Numbered from the stretch's first letter, positions 8,125 to 16,865 are shown. The stretch: DNA of 64,000 nt from Propionibacterium sp. oral taxon 192 str. F0372 (GCF_000413315.1 NZ_KE340297.1:124001-188000); one strand, 5' to 3'. Notes: generated by a model from the sequence alone, not told the origin. Made by a program: numbers and translations.

Positions 8125-9437
8125 CACAGTCCTTCCTCATCGAGCCCGACGGCACCGGTGCCGTCGATCATCCCGGCCGCTAGATTCGCCCCTGACTGGG
8201 AATCCACCAGCAGCAACGATCCCGTGCCGCGGTTTTGCTCATAGCTATCGGCCATCACCGGATTGGATAACCGCAGGCGCAGGCGCCCGATGTCGTTGAG
8301 TTCCAGTCGCTCGGCGGGCCGCGCATCCAGCGAATCGAGACCGAGGCGGCCGTCGATGGACGTGACGATTCCCTGCACCGTGCGGGTGGTGTGCTTGACC
8401 AAAACCTTGGCCCCCGGGGTGAGAGCCCGCTCGTGGAGCCACACGACGGTAAGCCTCAGATCCTTGGTCACCACTGGGGCATCCTGTGCGGAGGCAATCA
8501 ATTCACCTCGCGTGATGTCGATCTCGTCGGCCAGCCGCAGGGCCACCGACTGCGGAGCGAATGCCTCGGTCAGTTCCCCGGACGCGGTGTCGATTCCCAC
8601 GACGGTGGTGTGCTTCCCGCTGGGCAGCACCACCACCCGTTCACCCCGGCGAATCACTCCGGAACTGATCTGACCGGCATAGCCCCGGTACTCCCCCAGT
8701 TCCTCGGCGACGGCCGCGCCCTGGGGACGCAGGGCCAGCTGCACCGGAAATCGCAGCGGACGGTCAACCTCACCTGTCTCGGTGTGCCGGGTGGAAGGAT
8801 CATCGGCAGGCAGGGTTTCCAAAAATTCCAGCAGGCTCGGTCCGGTGTACCAGTCCATCTGCCGCGATCTGGACACCACGTTGTCACCGATCAGCGCCGA
8901 GACCGGCAGTACCTGGACCGATTCGATGCCTAGATTGGTCGTCACCCGGTGCACTTGGGCGGCCACCTCGGTGAACCTCTGTTCAGACCAGTCAACAAGG
9001 TCAATCTTGTTGACCGCGACGACGACATGTGGCACCCGCAGCAGGTGTCCGACAGCCAGGTGTCGCCTGGTCTGCTCGACAACGCCGTGCCGGGCGTCAA
9101 CCAAGACCACCAGCACATCTGCGGTGGATGACCCGGTCACGGTATTGCGGGTGTACTGCACGTGCCCGGGGCAATCTGCCAAGATGAAAGACCGCTTGGC
9201 GGTAGCGAAGTACCGGTAAGCGACGTCGATGGTGATGCCCTGTTCCCGTTCGGCGCGCAGGCCGTCGGTGAGCAGGGCCAGGTCAACGTGGCCCAGACCC
9301 TTGTCCCGGGAGACCCGCTCAACGGCTTCGAGCTGATCGGCGAGAACCGCCTTGGAGTCGTGGAGCAGCCGACCCACCAAGGTGGATTTGCCGTCATCCA
9401 CCGATCCGGCAGTGGCCATACGCAGGAGCGTTGCCAT
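8124..9437 (-). CDS. cysN: Sulfate adenylyltransferase large subunit CysN
   Basis: GTPase subunit of ATP sulfurylase; GTP hydrolysis drives formation of adenosine 5'-phosphosulfate from ATP and sulfate. G motifs are visible: GSVDDGKSTLVGRLL (G1, near residue 11), REQGITIDVAYRYF (switch I), DCPGH (G3) and NKIDLVDW (G4). At 437 residues it ends after the EF-Tu-like domains II and III and has no fused APS kinase, consistent with the APS-type reductase encoded by cysH, which does not need PAPS. Its ATG shares a base with the cysD stop (TGATG). Confidence 0.95.
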   Translation of the reverse strand: MATLLRMATAGSVDDGKSTLVGRLLHDSKAVLADQLEAVERVSRDKGLGHVDLALLTDGLRAEREQGITIDVAYRYFATAKRSFILADCPGHVQYTRNTVTGSSTADVLVVLVDARHGVVEQTRRHLAVGHLLRVPHVVVAVNKIDLVDWSEQRFTEVAAQVHRVTTNLGIESVQVLPVSALIGDNVVSRSRQMDWYTGPSLLEFLETLPADDPSTRHTETGEVDRPLRFPVQLALRPQGAAVAEELGEYRGYAGQISSGVIRRGERVVVLPSGKHTTVVGIDTASGELTEAFAPQSVALRLADEIDITRGELIASAQDAPVVTKDLRLTVVWLHERALTPGAKVLVKHTTRTVQGIVTSIDGRLGLDSLDARPAERLELNDIGRLRLRLSNPVMADSYEQNRGTGSLLLVDSQSGANLAAGMIDGTGAVGLDEEGL

Positions 9438-10336
9438 CAGAAATACCCTTCTTTCTTGCGATCCTCCATGGCGGCCTCGGTGAGTCGGTCGTCGGCCCTG
9501 GTGGCGCCACGCTCGGTGATCCTGGTCAGGGCCACCTCCTCGACGACCCGGGCCACGGTGTCGGCGTCGGATTCGACGGCGCCGGTGCAGCTCATATCCC
9601 CGACGGTGCGGTAACGCACCCGACGACGCTCGACACGTTCACCGGCGCGAGGTTGGTTTGCCTCCCCAACAGCGAGCCACATCCCGTCGCGCCGGAAGAC
9701 GTCCCGGTCGTGGGCGTAGTAGAGGGAAGGCAGTTCGATGTTCTCGGCCTCAATCCAGCGCCACACGTCGAGTTCGGTCCAGTTCGATAGAGGGAAGATC
9801 CGCACGTGTTCGCCCACCCGGTGGCGGGGGTTGTACAGATTCCACAACTCGGGGCGCTGGTTGCGTGGATCCCACTGACCGAACTCATCGCGCAGGGAGA
9901 CCACCCGTTCCTTGGCCCGGGCCTTCTCCTCGTCGCGCCTGCCTCCTCCGAAGACGGCGTCGAACCGCCCGGCCGCGATCGCATCGAGCAGGGGCAGGGT
10001 CTGCAAAGGATTGCGGGTCCCGTCGGCACGCTCGGCCAGACGCCCGTCCTTGATGTAGTCCTGCACCTTGGTCACCACCAGTCGTAACCCGAGCCGTGCC
10101 ACAGTGCGGTCACGGTAGTCGATGACCTCGGGGAAGTTGTGCCCGGTATCGACGTGCAGCACCGGGAACGGCACCGGGCAGGGCCAGAACGCCTTGGCGG
10201 CCAGGTGCAGCATCACCACCGAATCCTTGCCGCCGGAGAACAGCAGCACGGGGCGTTCAAGCTCGCCGACCACCTCCCGGAAGATGTGGATGGCCTCGGA
10301 TTCGAGCATCGCTAGTTGATCCAATTGCCTACTCAT
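9437..10336 (-). CDS. cysD: Sulfate adenylyltransferase small subunit CysD
   Basis: 299 residues from the ATG at 10336. PP-loop ATP pyrophosphatase fold with LLFSGGKDSVV near the N-terminus and HVDTGHNFPEVIDYRD, both hallmarks of CysD, the subunit that adenylates sulfate. GDMSCTGAVESDADTV and the C-terminal ERGATRADD segment also match. I prefer this start over an in-frame one 39 nt upstream because it overlaps the cysH stop as ATGA, like the other junctions of this operon. Acts as a heterodimer with CysN. Confidence 0.95.
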   Translation of the reverse strand: MSRQLDQLAMLESEAIHIFREVVGELERPVLLFSGGKDSVVMLHLAAKAFWPCPVPFPVLHVDTGHNFPEVIDYRDRTVARLGLRLVVTKVQDYIKDGRLAERADGTRNPLQTLPLLDAIAAGRFDAVFGGGRRDEEKARAKERVVSLRDEFGQWDPRNQRPELWNLYNPRHRVGEHVRIFPLSNWTELDVWRWIEAENIELPSLYYAHDRDVFRRDGMWLAVGEANQPRAGERVERRRVRYRTVGDMSCTGAVESDADTVARVVEEVALTRITERGATRADDRLTEAAMEDRKKEGYF

Positions 10337-11088
10337 CGTGTTTCCTCCACCCCAGGCAGTTGGTGCAGCCCGCATTCGGTCTTCGCATGCCCGGCCCAGC
10401 GACCGGACCGGGGATCCTCACCGGGTGCGACGGGTCTGGTGCACGGTTCGCAGCCGATCGACGGATAACCCTCATCGAGCAGCCAGTTCACCGGAATACT
10501 GTGACGGTCGGCGTACTCCCGCACTTGCTCATCAGTCCATGCCACGATGGGGTTGATTTTGACCATCTGGTGGGCCTCGTCCCATTCGACGAGCCCGGAG
10601 TGCGCCCGCAGCGGGTTGTCCACCCGTTTCAGTCCGGTCACCCAAGCCTCGTAGGAACCGAGTTCCCGATTGATCGGTTCTACCTTGCGAATCATGCAGC
10701 ACTTAGCCGGGTCATGTTCAAAAAGCCGAGGTCCCCATGTGGCCTCCTGTTCGTCGACGGTGAGTCGCGGCAAAGCCTCCACCAAGGTGATGTCCAGAGA
10801 ATGTGCCAATGCGTCGCGGGTGCCGAGGGTCTCGGCAAAGTGGAACCCGGTTTGCAGGAACAACACGTCCACACCCGGAATCCGTTGGGCGAAGAGGTGC
10901 GGGACGATGGTGTCGGCGGCCATTGAGCAGGCGATGACCAGATTGCGTCCGAAGGTCTCGGCAGCCCACCGCACCACCTGCTGAGCGGTGGCACCCGCCA
11001 GTTGCCCGGCCCCCCACTCGGCGATGCGACGCAGTTCTTCTGGGCCGCGCACCCGGCCCGGTCCGTGGGTGAGTGGTTCGATGCTCAT
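10333..11088 (-). CDS. cysH: Adenylylsulfate (APS) reductase CysH
   Basis: 251 residues. Reduces activated sulfate to sulfite using thioredoxin. The two cysteine pairs of the [4Fe-4S] APS reductases are present (KCCMIRK and GCEPCTRP), which separates it from the cluster-free PAPS reductases of enterobacteria, and the catalytic cysteine is in the C-terminal ECGLH. This agrees with the absence of an APS kinase in the operon. The ATG overlaps the stop of the sulfite reductase gene (ATGA). Confidence 0.95.
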   Translation of the reverse strand: MSIEPLTHGPGRVRGPEELRRIAEWGAGQLAGATAQQVVRWAAETFGRNLVIACSMAADTIVPHLFAQRIPGVDVLFLQTGFHFAETLGTRDALAHSLDITLVEALPRLTVDEQEATWGPRLFEHDPAKCCMIRKVEPINRELGSYEAWVTGLKRVDNPLRAHSGLVEWDEAHQMVKINPIVAWTDEQVREYADRHSIPVNWLLDEGYPSIGCEPCTRPVAPGEDPRSGRWAGHAKTECGLHQLPGVEETR

Positions 11089-12776
11089 CGCAGTGCCTCC
11101 TCATTAACCCGGTGCACCCACCGGGCGAAGCTCTCCTGGTCGTTTCGTTCGCCGAGGAATCTTCGGATGACTCGTTCCAGATAGTCGGGAAGATCAACGG
11201 CGTCCACTTTGAGGGCCCGCAGAGTCTTTCCCAGACCGGGGAGTTGCCGGTTCCCGGAGGTCAGCCCACCGCCAAGATGCACCTGGAAGGTCTCCACCTC
11301 TGACCCATCGGCGCCCTTGGCCAGCTGACCCTTGAGGCCGATGTCGGAGGTCTGGATACGCACGCAGGAGTTGGGGCAGCCGTTGATCGCAATGGTGATC
11401 GGCACGTCGATGTCTACCCCAGCGAAGCGGTTCTCCAACTCGGCGATGACCGTTGCAGCGGTGTCCTTGGTGTTGACGAAGGCCATCTTGCAGTACTCGA
11501 TACCGGTGCATGCCATGGTGTGGCGGCGGAATCTGGACGGGGATGCGCTGAATCCCAGCTTCTCGGCGCGGGCGATGAGACCGGCCACTTGGTGCGGGTC
11601 GACATCAATGACCAGGATTTTCTGCAATGGAGTGAGCCGCAGCCTGCGGGAACCGGCTGCCTCGGCGGCCTCCGCGAGGCCGATTAGCGAGCTGCCGCTG
11701 GTGCGCCCGACGATCGGGGTAAGTCCCACCCAGCGGCGTCCGTCAACCTGCTCGTGCACCCCAACGTGGTCTGGCTCTCCCTGGGGCACGACGGGGATGC
11801 CGTCGGCGAGCCGGTAACCGAGGTAGTCTTGTTCCAACACCTTCCGGAATTTCTCCACACCCCAGTCGGCGAGTAGGAATTTCATCCTTGCCTTGTTGCG
11901 CAGCCGCCGATATCCGTGGTCGCGGAAGATCGAGATCGTCGCGTGCCACACTTCGAGGGCCTGGCCGGGGGCGACGAAAACCCCCAGCCGCTCCCCCAGC
12001 TTCGGCGAGGTGGACAGCCCGCCGCCGATCCAGATGTCCCAGCCCGGGCCAAGTTCGGGATGAACGACCCCGACGAAGGAGATGTCGTTGATCTCGGGCA
12101 GCACGTCCACCGAGGGATGCCCGGTGATGGCGGTCTTGAATTTCCGGGGCAAGTTGGCCAACTCCGGATCGCCGATGTAGCGCTCCCGGATCTGCTCAAT
12201 CAGCCCGCTCGGGTCGATGACCTCGTCGGCGGCTATTCCGGCAACCGGGGAACCCAGGATGCCGCGTGGGGTATCTCCGCAGGCCTCGGTGGTTCGCAGC
12301 CCGGCGGCCTCCAGCCGCCGCCAGATCTCCGGTACGTCGGCGATGTCGACCCAGTGCAGTTGCACGTTCTGCCGATCGGTGATGTCTGCGGTGTTGCGGG
12401 CGAAGCGCCGGGAGATCTCGCCGACCACCTTGAGTTGTCCGGTGGTGATCGCCCCGCCGTCGAGCCGGACTCGCAGTAGGAAGTGTTCCCCGGACAGTTC
12501 CTCCGGGCTCAGTGAAGCGGTCCGGGAGCCGCCGATGGACTGGTCACGCTGGGTGTAGAGCCCCCACCAGCGGAAACGGCCATGCAGATCGTCGGCGGGA
12601 ATAGAACCGTGACCCGCAGCGGCATAGATGGATTCGATGCGTTCGCGCACCCTGAGCGGATTCTCGACGGCTTTGAACTCCTCATTGGCGTTGAGGGGCG
12701 TGCGCCCGTCGACGGCCCATTGGCCGTTGGACTTACCGGATGACGATGGACGAATACGTGTGGTGTTGGCGTTCAT
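11085..12776 (-). CDS. sir: Ferredoxin-dependent sulfite reductase (siroheme, 4Fe-4S)
   Basis: 563 residues, typical of the single-subunit NirA/Sir family that reduces sulfite to sulfide with ferredoxin. The four cluster ligands are in TMACTGIEYCKMAF and INGCPNSCVRI. Two ferredoxin-like half domains are seen, with the siroheme-binding TDRQNVQLHWV in the first. A ribosome binding site GAGAAGG stands about 6 nt before the ATG. It is the first gene of the sulfur operon; its 99-nt upstream gap to a small leader ORF contains a GC hairpin. Nitrite reductases share the fold, but all neighbours are sulfur genes, so sulfite is the likely substrate. Confidence 0.93.
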   Translation of the reverse strand: MNANTTRIRPSSSGKSNGQWAVDGRTPLNANEEFKAVENPLRVRERIESIYAAAGHGSIPADDLHGRFRWWGLYTQRDQSIGGSRTASLSPEELSGEHFLLRVRLDGGAITTGQLKVVGEISRRFARNTADITDRQNVQLHWVDIADVPEIWRRLEAAGLRTTEACGDTPRGILGSPVAGIAADEVIDPSGLIEQIRERYIGDPELANLPRKFKTAITGHPSVDVLPEINDISFVGVVHPELGPGWDIWIGGGLSTSPKLGERLGVFVAPGQALEVWHATISIFRDHGYRRLRNKARMKFLLADWGVEKFRKVLEQDYLGYRLADGIPVVPQGEPDHVGVHEQVDGRRWVGLTPIVGRTSGSSLIGLAEAAEAAGSRRLRLTPLQKILVIDVDPHQVAGLIARAEKLGFSASPSRFRRHTMACTGIEYCKMAFVNTKDTAATVIAELENRFAGVDIDVPITIAINGCPNSCVRIQTSDIGLKGQLAKGADGSEVETFQVHLGGGLTSGNRQLPGLGKTLRALKVDAVDLPDYLERVIRRFLGERNDQESFARWVHRVNEEALR

Positions 12777-12875
12777 GAGGCCTTCTCAGTGAGGGTGAGG
12801 GCCTACGCCTGCCAGAGGTAAGGTGATGTCCGGGATCCGGGCGCGCAGGCCCGGCACGGATGGGTCGGGCTAAGT

Positions 12876-12962
12876 TCAGCGGACCCGACAGATGGCGGCA
12901 GCAACGTCGGCAAGATCGACGTGATGCCGTCTCACCAGAATGTCGCTCTGCGCCTCGAACAT
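12876..12962 (-). CDS. 28-residue leader peptide of the sulfur operon (putative cysteine attenuator)
   Basis: A small ORF 99 nt upstream of sir, on the same strand: ATG at 12962, TGA at 12876. It starts MFEAQSDIL and ends RRHHVDLADVAAAICRVR. From memory, the pattern R-x-H-V-D-L followed about eight residues later by a Cys near the C-terminus matches the putative leader peptides annotated before sulfur genes in streptomycetes and relatives. A -10-like TATGTT (minus strand, 12975-12970) ends 7 nt before the ATG and no ribosome binding site is present, so it is probably leaderless. Between its stop and sir lies CCGGGC / GCCCGG, a possible attenuator stem. Inference: Cys-tRNA supply while translating the Cys codon near the end sets expression of sir onward. 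Confidence 0.7.
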   Translation of the reverse strand: MFEAQSDILVRRHHVDLADVAAAICRVR

Positions 12963-12974
12963 GTTGTGCAACAT
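12961..12974. promoter_or_regulatory. Inverted repeat ATGTTG-N2-CAACAT over the leader start
   Basis: Perfect 6-bp inverted repeat with a 2-nt centre, covering the putative -10 and the first two bases of the leader ORF start. A regulator bound here would block the sulfur-operon promoter. The cognate regulator is not in the window. Confidence 0.5.
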
Positions 12975-13115
12975 AACCCACGACCGGCATCGATTCACAA
13001 CCGGATACATGAGATTTCAACAAAGGTGACCCTAAATTCATCGCGGTGACGAGTGATTTCCTCTCCAGGAAAACATGGGACGGCACAGGGCGGCTCTGCT
13101 CCTCCCCGGCCACTG

Positions 13116-13167
13116 GCCATTGTGGCAGATCGGCAGGTGATTCCTCCCACCGATCTGCCACAATGGC
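13116..13167. promoter_or_regulatory. Perfect 18-bp inverted repeat at the murT promoter
   Basis: GCCATTGTGGCAGATCGG at 13116-13133 is repeated exactly, inverted, at 13150-13167 with a 16-nt spacer. The right arm contains CACAAT (13159-13164), which ends 6 nt before the GTG of murT and fits as a -10; the left arm carries the same hexamer facing the sulfur operon. It may be an operator or a pair of divergent promoters. A transcript reading through it would form a strong hairpin. Confidence 0.65.
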
Positions 13168-13170
13168 GAG

Positions 13171-14427
13171 GTGAGAGCATCGATCGTCGACACCATCCGC
13201 CGCCACCTCGCCTTCGGCTTAGGTAACGCGGCAGCGTGGGCCTCCCGCATCGCCGGGCGCGGGTCCGGCGCATCCATCAAGGGGATGGTGATGCGCAAGA
13301 TTTATCCGGAGCTATTCGATCGCCTGCTCACCGGCAAACGGATCGCCGTCGTCTCCGGGACCAATGGCAAGACCACCACCACCCACCTGCTGAGTGCCGC
13401 CATGCGGGAAGCTCTGGGGGAATCCCAGGTGGTCACCAACCCCGACGGGGCAAACCTCCGCGAGGGAATCACCTCCGCGCTATCGACCAATCCGAGCGCT
13501 CCGGTGGCGGTTCTCGAGGTGGACGAGCAGGTGGTGCCGGACGTCATCGCCAAAGGGCATCCCGAGACGCTCATCATGCTCAATTTCTCCCGCGACCAGT
13601 TGGATCGCCACCACGAGATCAATGCCTTGGGCAAGAAGTGGCGTCGTGCCCTGGAGCAGGCGGGACAAAATGCCCCGGTCGTCATCGCGAATGTCTCGGA
13701 CCCCCTCGTGGCGTGGTCGGCAGCCCCCGCCCACAAGATTGTTTGGGTCAACCTGGGCACCGACTGGTCGGCGGATTCCGCGCTGTGTCCCGGCTGCGGA
13801 GCGATGCTCACCCATCTGGACGGCCGGTGGGACTGCCCCGGCTGTGAACTGACCGAGCACCCGGCCGACTACTGGGTCGATGGGGACGAGGTGGTGGCCG
13901 CCGATGGCCGTCGCTGGCCGCTGCAGTTACAGGTGCCGGGGCGGTTCAACCGCGGCAATGCCGCCTGCGCCTTGGCCGCGGCGGTGGAGATGGGGATCGA
14001 TGAGAACGCCGCGATCACCGGAATGCGCCGGGTCGAGTCTCCTGCGGGACGTTTCGCCATCGGGGTCTTCGGCAACACCCGGGCCCGCCTAGTGCTGGCC
14101 AAGAATCCCGCTGGGTGGGCAGAATCGCTGCTGGTGATGGAATCCGACCCGGTGATCCTGGCCATCGATTCGTTGATTGCTGATGGCACCGATGTGTCAT
14201 GGATGTGGGATGTCGAGTACGAGAAACTCGCCGGGCGCCGGGTCATCTGCACCGGGCCGAGAGCAGCCGATCTGGCCATCCGGTTGTCCTATGCAGAGGT
14301 GGACCACGAGGTAATCCCAGATATCTCCGAGGCACTGAATGGCCCCTTCGACGGAACCGTTGACGTGCTGGCCACTTATTCGGCATTCCTGCGGTTGTGC
14401 CGCTTGGGAGGAATTGAACTGTCATGA
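13171..14427 (+). CDS. murT: Lipid II isoglutaminyl synthase subunit MurT
   Basis: 418 residues, Mur ligase family. With GatD it amidates the D-glutamate of lipid II to D-isoglutamine at the cytoplasmic face of the membrane. Visible: P-loop SGTNGKTTTTHLL (about residues 62-74), the central EVDE and NFSRDQLDR segments, a four-cysteine zinc ribbon inserted in the middle (CPGCG, then CPGC, near residues 207-228) that marks MurT, and a C-terminal DUF1727 region with SWMWDVEYE. The GTG start has no ribosome binding site and follows a CACAAT -10 by 6 nt, suggesting a leaderless mRNA. The stop overlaps the gatD start (ATGA). Confidence 0.95.
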   Translation: MRASIVDTIRRHLAFGLGNAAAWASRIAGRGSGASIKGMVMRKIYPELFDRLLTGKRIAVVSGTNGKTTTTHLLSAAMREALGESQVVTNPDGANLREGITSALSTNPSAPVAVLEVDEQVVPDVIAKGHPETLIMLNFSRDQLDRHHEINALGKKWRRALEQAGQNAPVVIANVSDPLVAWSAAPAHKIVWVNLGTDWSADSALCPGCGAMLTHLDGRWDCPGCELTEHPADYWVDGDEVVAADGRRWPLQLQVPGRFNRGNAACALAAAVEMGIDENAAITGMRRVESPAGRFAIGVFGNTRARLVLAKNPAGWAESLLVMESDPVILAIDSLIADGTDVSWMWDVEYEKLAGRRVICTGPRAADLAIRLSYAEVDHEVIPDISEALNGPFDGTVDVLATYSAFLRLCRLGGIELS

Positions 14428-15179
14428 CCCACAAGATCGTCATCATCTACCAATCCCTGCTCGGCATCTACGGGGATGCCGGGAATGGCAAAGTGCTCGC
14501 CAAGCGGCTCCAATGGCGGGGCGAACCCGCCGAGGTGGTCACCGTGGAACCCGGTCAGCCGGTGCCCAGCGATGGGTTGGTCTATCTGCTCGGCGGAGGT
14601 GAAGACTGGGCCCAGGTGGCCGCGGTCAAAGCCCTCAGCGCCACTGAGGGCGATGGCCTGCGCACCGGGCTAGATCGCGGCGCGGTACTGCTGGCGGTGT
14701 GCGCCGGATACCAATTGTGTGGCCGGTCATTTACCGTAGGCGACGATGAATTGGTCCATCCCGGTTTGGGGCTGCTCGATATCGAGACCCGTCGTGGCAA
14801 CGAACGAGCAGTCGGTGAGGTGCTCAGCACGGGCACCCTGCCAGACGGTTCCACCACCACGATCACCGGTTTCGAGAACCATGGCGGGTTCACCACTCTT
14901 GGCTCCGACGCAACTCCCTTCGCCAGAATCGAGATAGGTGTCGGAAACGGCACCGACGGCTTCGATGGGGCCATCCAGGGCCGGGTGCTGGGCACCTACC
15001 CACACGGCCCCCTGTTACCCCGCAACCCCGAACTCGCCGATGGCCTGCTGGAATGGGCCCTCGGACGCAAGCTGGAAGCCCTGCCCAAGCAGGTGGTGAA
15101 CGCCGAACACGAGACCCTGCGCGCCCAGCGGTTTCAGGTCGTGCGCACGACGAAGAACCGCGCCGAACAGACCCGCTGA
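14424..15179 (+). CDS. gatD: Lipid II isoglutaminyl synthase glutaminase subunit GatD
   Basis: 251 residues. Class I glutamine amidotransferase that supplies ammonia to MurT. The nucleophile is C93 in AVCAGYQLCG and the catalytic His is H194 in TYPHGPLLP, with GFENHGGFT between them as in the CobB/CobQ-like GatD group. Translationally coupled to murT by an ATGA overlap. The pair is essential in several Gram-positives and contributes to lysozyme resistance; that is family knowledge. Confidence 0.95.
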   Translation: MTHKIVIIYQSLLGIYGDAGNGKVLAKRLQWRGEPAEVVTVEPGQPVPSDGLVYLLGGGEDWAQVAAVKALSATEGDGLRTGLDRGAVLLAVCAGYQLCGRSFTVGDDELVHPGLGLLDIETRRGNERAVGEVLSTGTLPDGSTTTITGFENHGGFTTLGSDATPFARIEIGVGNGTDGFDGAIQGRVLGTYPHGPLLPRNPELADGLLEWALGRKLEALPKQVVNAEHETLRAQRFQVVRTTKNRAEQTR

Positions 15180-15208
15180 ACAATCCGCATCCGAGGGGGT
15201 CCGGCTGA

Positions 15209-15670
15209 ATGAGTGAGGTGGAAGCCTTCAAGAAGGAATACACTGAATTACTTCGGTGCTGCAAATACCCGAAGCATCGCATACAGCTTTGAGAAAGATC
15301 ATTATCTCCATATTGATGGGCCGCAGCTCACCAGTGCAGCAGGGGAACCCTGCTGGGTATCGGCTGGGCTCATCTCATGGGACGCGTCTTTCACGCTGTT
15401 CCCCATATCCTACGATGCTCTCGTCGCCGAGAATCTCCCGACGGCACGGCGGCTACCTTCCACCTCGACGACTCTGATGCAGCAGACATCGCCAACATCG
15501 TATCCGCGATAAGCAACAATCCCAACCTGAACAAACAGGACGGGTATGCGGCGAAGATCACGCAACGGATCGGACGAACCAAGACTATTGAAGCCACTGA
15601 TAGAAAGCCTCCATGGCGCGGTGGTACATATCCATGCCACGATCAGCGCATTGGCCCACAGTTCATCTAG
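15209..15670 (+). pseudogene. Frameshifted remnant of an unknown gene
   Basis: Three coding-like segments lie in order on the plus strand but in alternating frames. Segment 1 starts at an ATG with GAGGGGG upstream (MSEVEAFKKEYTELLR). Segment 2, one frame over from about 15246 to 15440, contains SIAYSFEKDHYLHIDGPQL and FTLFPISYDALVAENLP. Segment 3 returns to the first frame and contains TFHLDDSDAADIANIVSAI and ends at a TAG. The pattern is a +1 shift followed by a compensating -1 shift, as expected for a decayed gene or two sequencing indels. Composition is more AT-rich than the neighbours. I do not recognise the family. Confidence 0.6.
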
Positions 15671-15723
15671 AAAAAGGTCGATGTTTGCCGCAAGAAGGCT
15701 AACCAATCACCGATGGTCAAAAA

Positions 15724-16680
15724 TCAGTACACCCGCACCTGCAGTTGCCCGGGCACGATCCGGGCCCGCAGTTCCACCACGTCGGCGATGACGTCGCCAT
15801 CCAGTTGGGTGGCCTGCGGCTCCTTGGGATACACCACAACCTCACGGGCATCGTCATAGTCGAGCACATCGGTATTGCCCCGCGGGGTGATGAGGCCGAT
15901 GCGAGCTGCTTTGACCCACTGCCAGGGATGAGTGATCGGCACTCGCAGCACGTGCAGCAAGCCGTCATCCAACTGGGCGTCCGGGTAGACAGTGAGCCCG
16001 CCAGGGGTAGATGGGGTGAGCCCGATGAGCACCGTCCAGGTGGTCACCGGAACCTCCGGGGCGCCGTCGAGTCCGACCTTCATGTCGAGGGCCGGGCTCA
16101 GCGCGGCCTTCGCCCCCTGGGCGGCATAGGCCACCCAGCCGATAAAACGCTTGGTTTCGTAGCGGGTCGCCTCGATGGCCTCTGCATCCCGGCCGATACC
16201 CACCATCGTGGTGAAGATCTCCTCACGAACCGTCCCATCGGCGATGGTCAACTCCACCCGTCCGACATCGATCATCGCCACCACCCCGGTCAGCGCCACA
16301 TCAACCTGGCGAGTCAGATCCAGCTGGGTCAAGCGCAGATTGTGGGCCAGCACATTGCCGGAACCGCGCGACAGGATTCCCAACGCGACATCGGTGCCCA
16401 TCAGTTCCTTTGCCACCTCGCGCACCGTGCCGTCACCACCGACGACCACCACCAGATCGGCTCCTTGGTCTAAGGCTGCCCGGGCCTGTGGGGCGCCTGG
16501 CTCAGATTCGGTGGTAAATAACGTCACCGGAGCCCCGATGCCCAAGTCTCGGCACTTGGCGCCGACCGAGGCCAGCGCCTCGTGGGCACGGCGGGCGAAT
16601 GGATTGACCACCACGGCAACTCGCGAAGGCGGCGGGATCGTCACGGCTGGAACACAAAGCGGCACAGCGGGATTGTTCAC
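15724..16680 (-). CDS. Diacylglycerol kinase / sphingosine kinase family lipid kinase
   Basis: 318 residues from a GTG at 16680. The DAGK catalytic domain is clear: VAVVVNPFARR at the start, the nucleotide-binding GGDGTVREVAKEL, then GSGNVLAHNL; the C-terminal half (TQLDGDVIADV near the end) is the usual beta-rich domain. The family phosphorylates diacylglycerol or related lipids at the membrane, recycling them into phospholipid synthesis. An upstream in-frame GTG at 16743 exists, but CACAAT ends exactly 6 nt before the GTG at 16680, the same layout as murT, so I take a leaderless start there. Confidence 0.88.
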   Translation of the reverse strand: MNNPAVPLCVPAVTIPPPSRVAVVVNPFARRAHEALASVGAKCRDLGIGAPVTLFTTESEPGAPQARAALDQGADLVVVVGGDGTVREVAKELMGTDVALGILSRGSGNVLAHNLRLTQLDLTRQVDVALTGVVAMIDVGRVELTIADGTVREEIFTTMVGIGRDAEAIEATRYETKRFIGWVAYAAQGAKAALSPALDMKVGLDGAPEVPVTTWTVLIGLTPSTPGGLTVYPDAQLDDGLLHVLRVPITHPWQWVKAARIGLITPRGNTDVLDYDDAREVVVYPKEPQATQLDGDVIADVVELRARIVPGQLQVRVY

Positions 16681-16827
16681 CCTTCCATTGTGCCCGCTCC
16701 GCCGAAGCCCGGTCCCAAAGATGCGGTGACTGGCGACGGGCACTTATGCCCCAGAGCCCGCCAGATCCGCCAGCTTCGGCATGTCACCTCCACTTAGGAA
16801 GCCGGGATTGAACAGGAAGCAATAATC

Positions 16828-16846
16828 TGATATCACTTTAATATCA
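16828..16846. promoter_or_regulatory. Tandem TGATATCA / TAATATCA sites before the SPFH gene
   Basis: TGATATCA (16828-16835) and TAATATCA (16839-16846) lie 11 bp apart in the short AT-rich region 20 nt before the SPFH start. Eight-base sites at one helical-turn spacing suit a ribbon-helix-helix regulator, and such a protein is encoded second in this operon, so autoregulation is a reasonable inference. Confidence 0.45.
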
Positions 16847-16865
16847 TTCATTGAAAGGAGCCACC

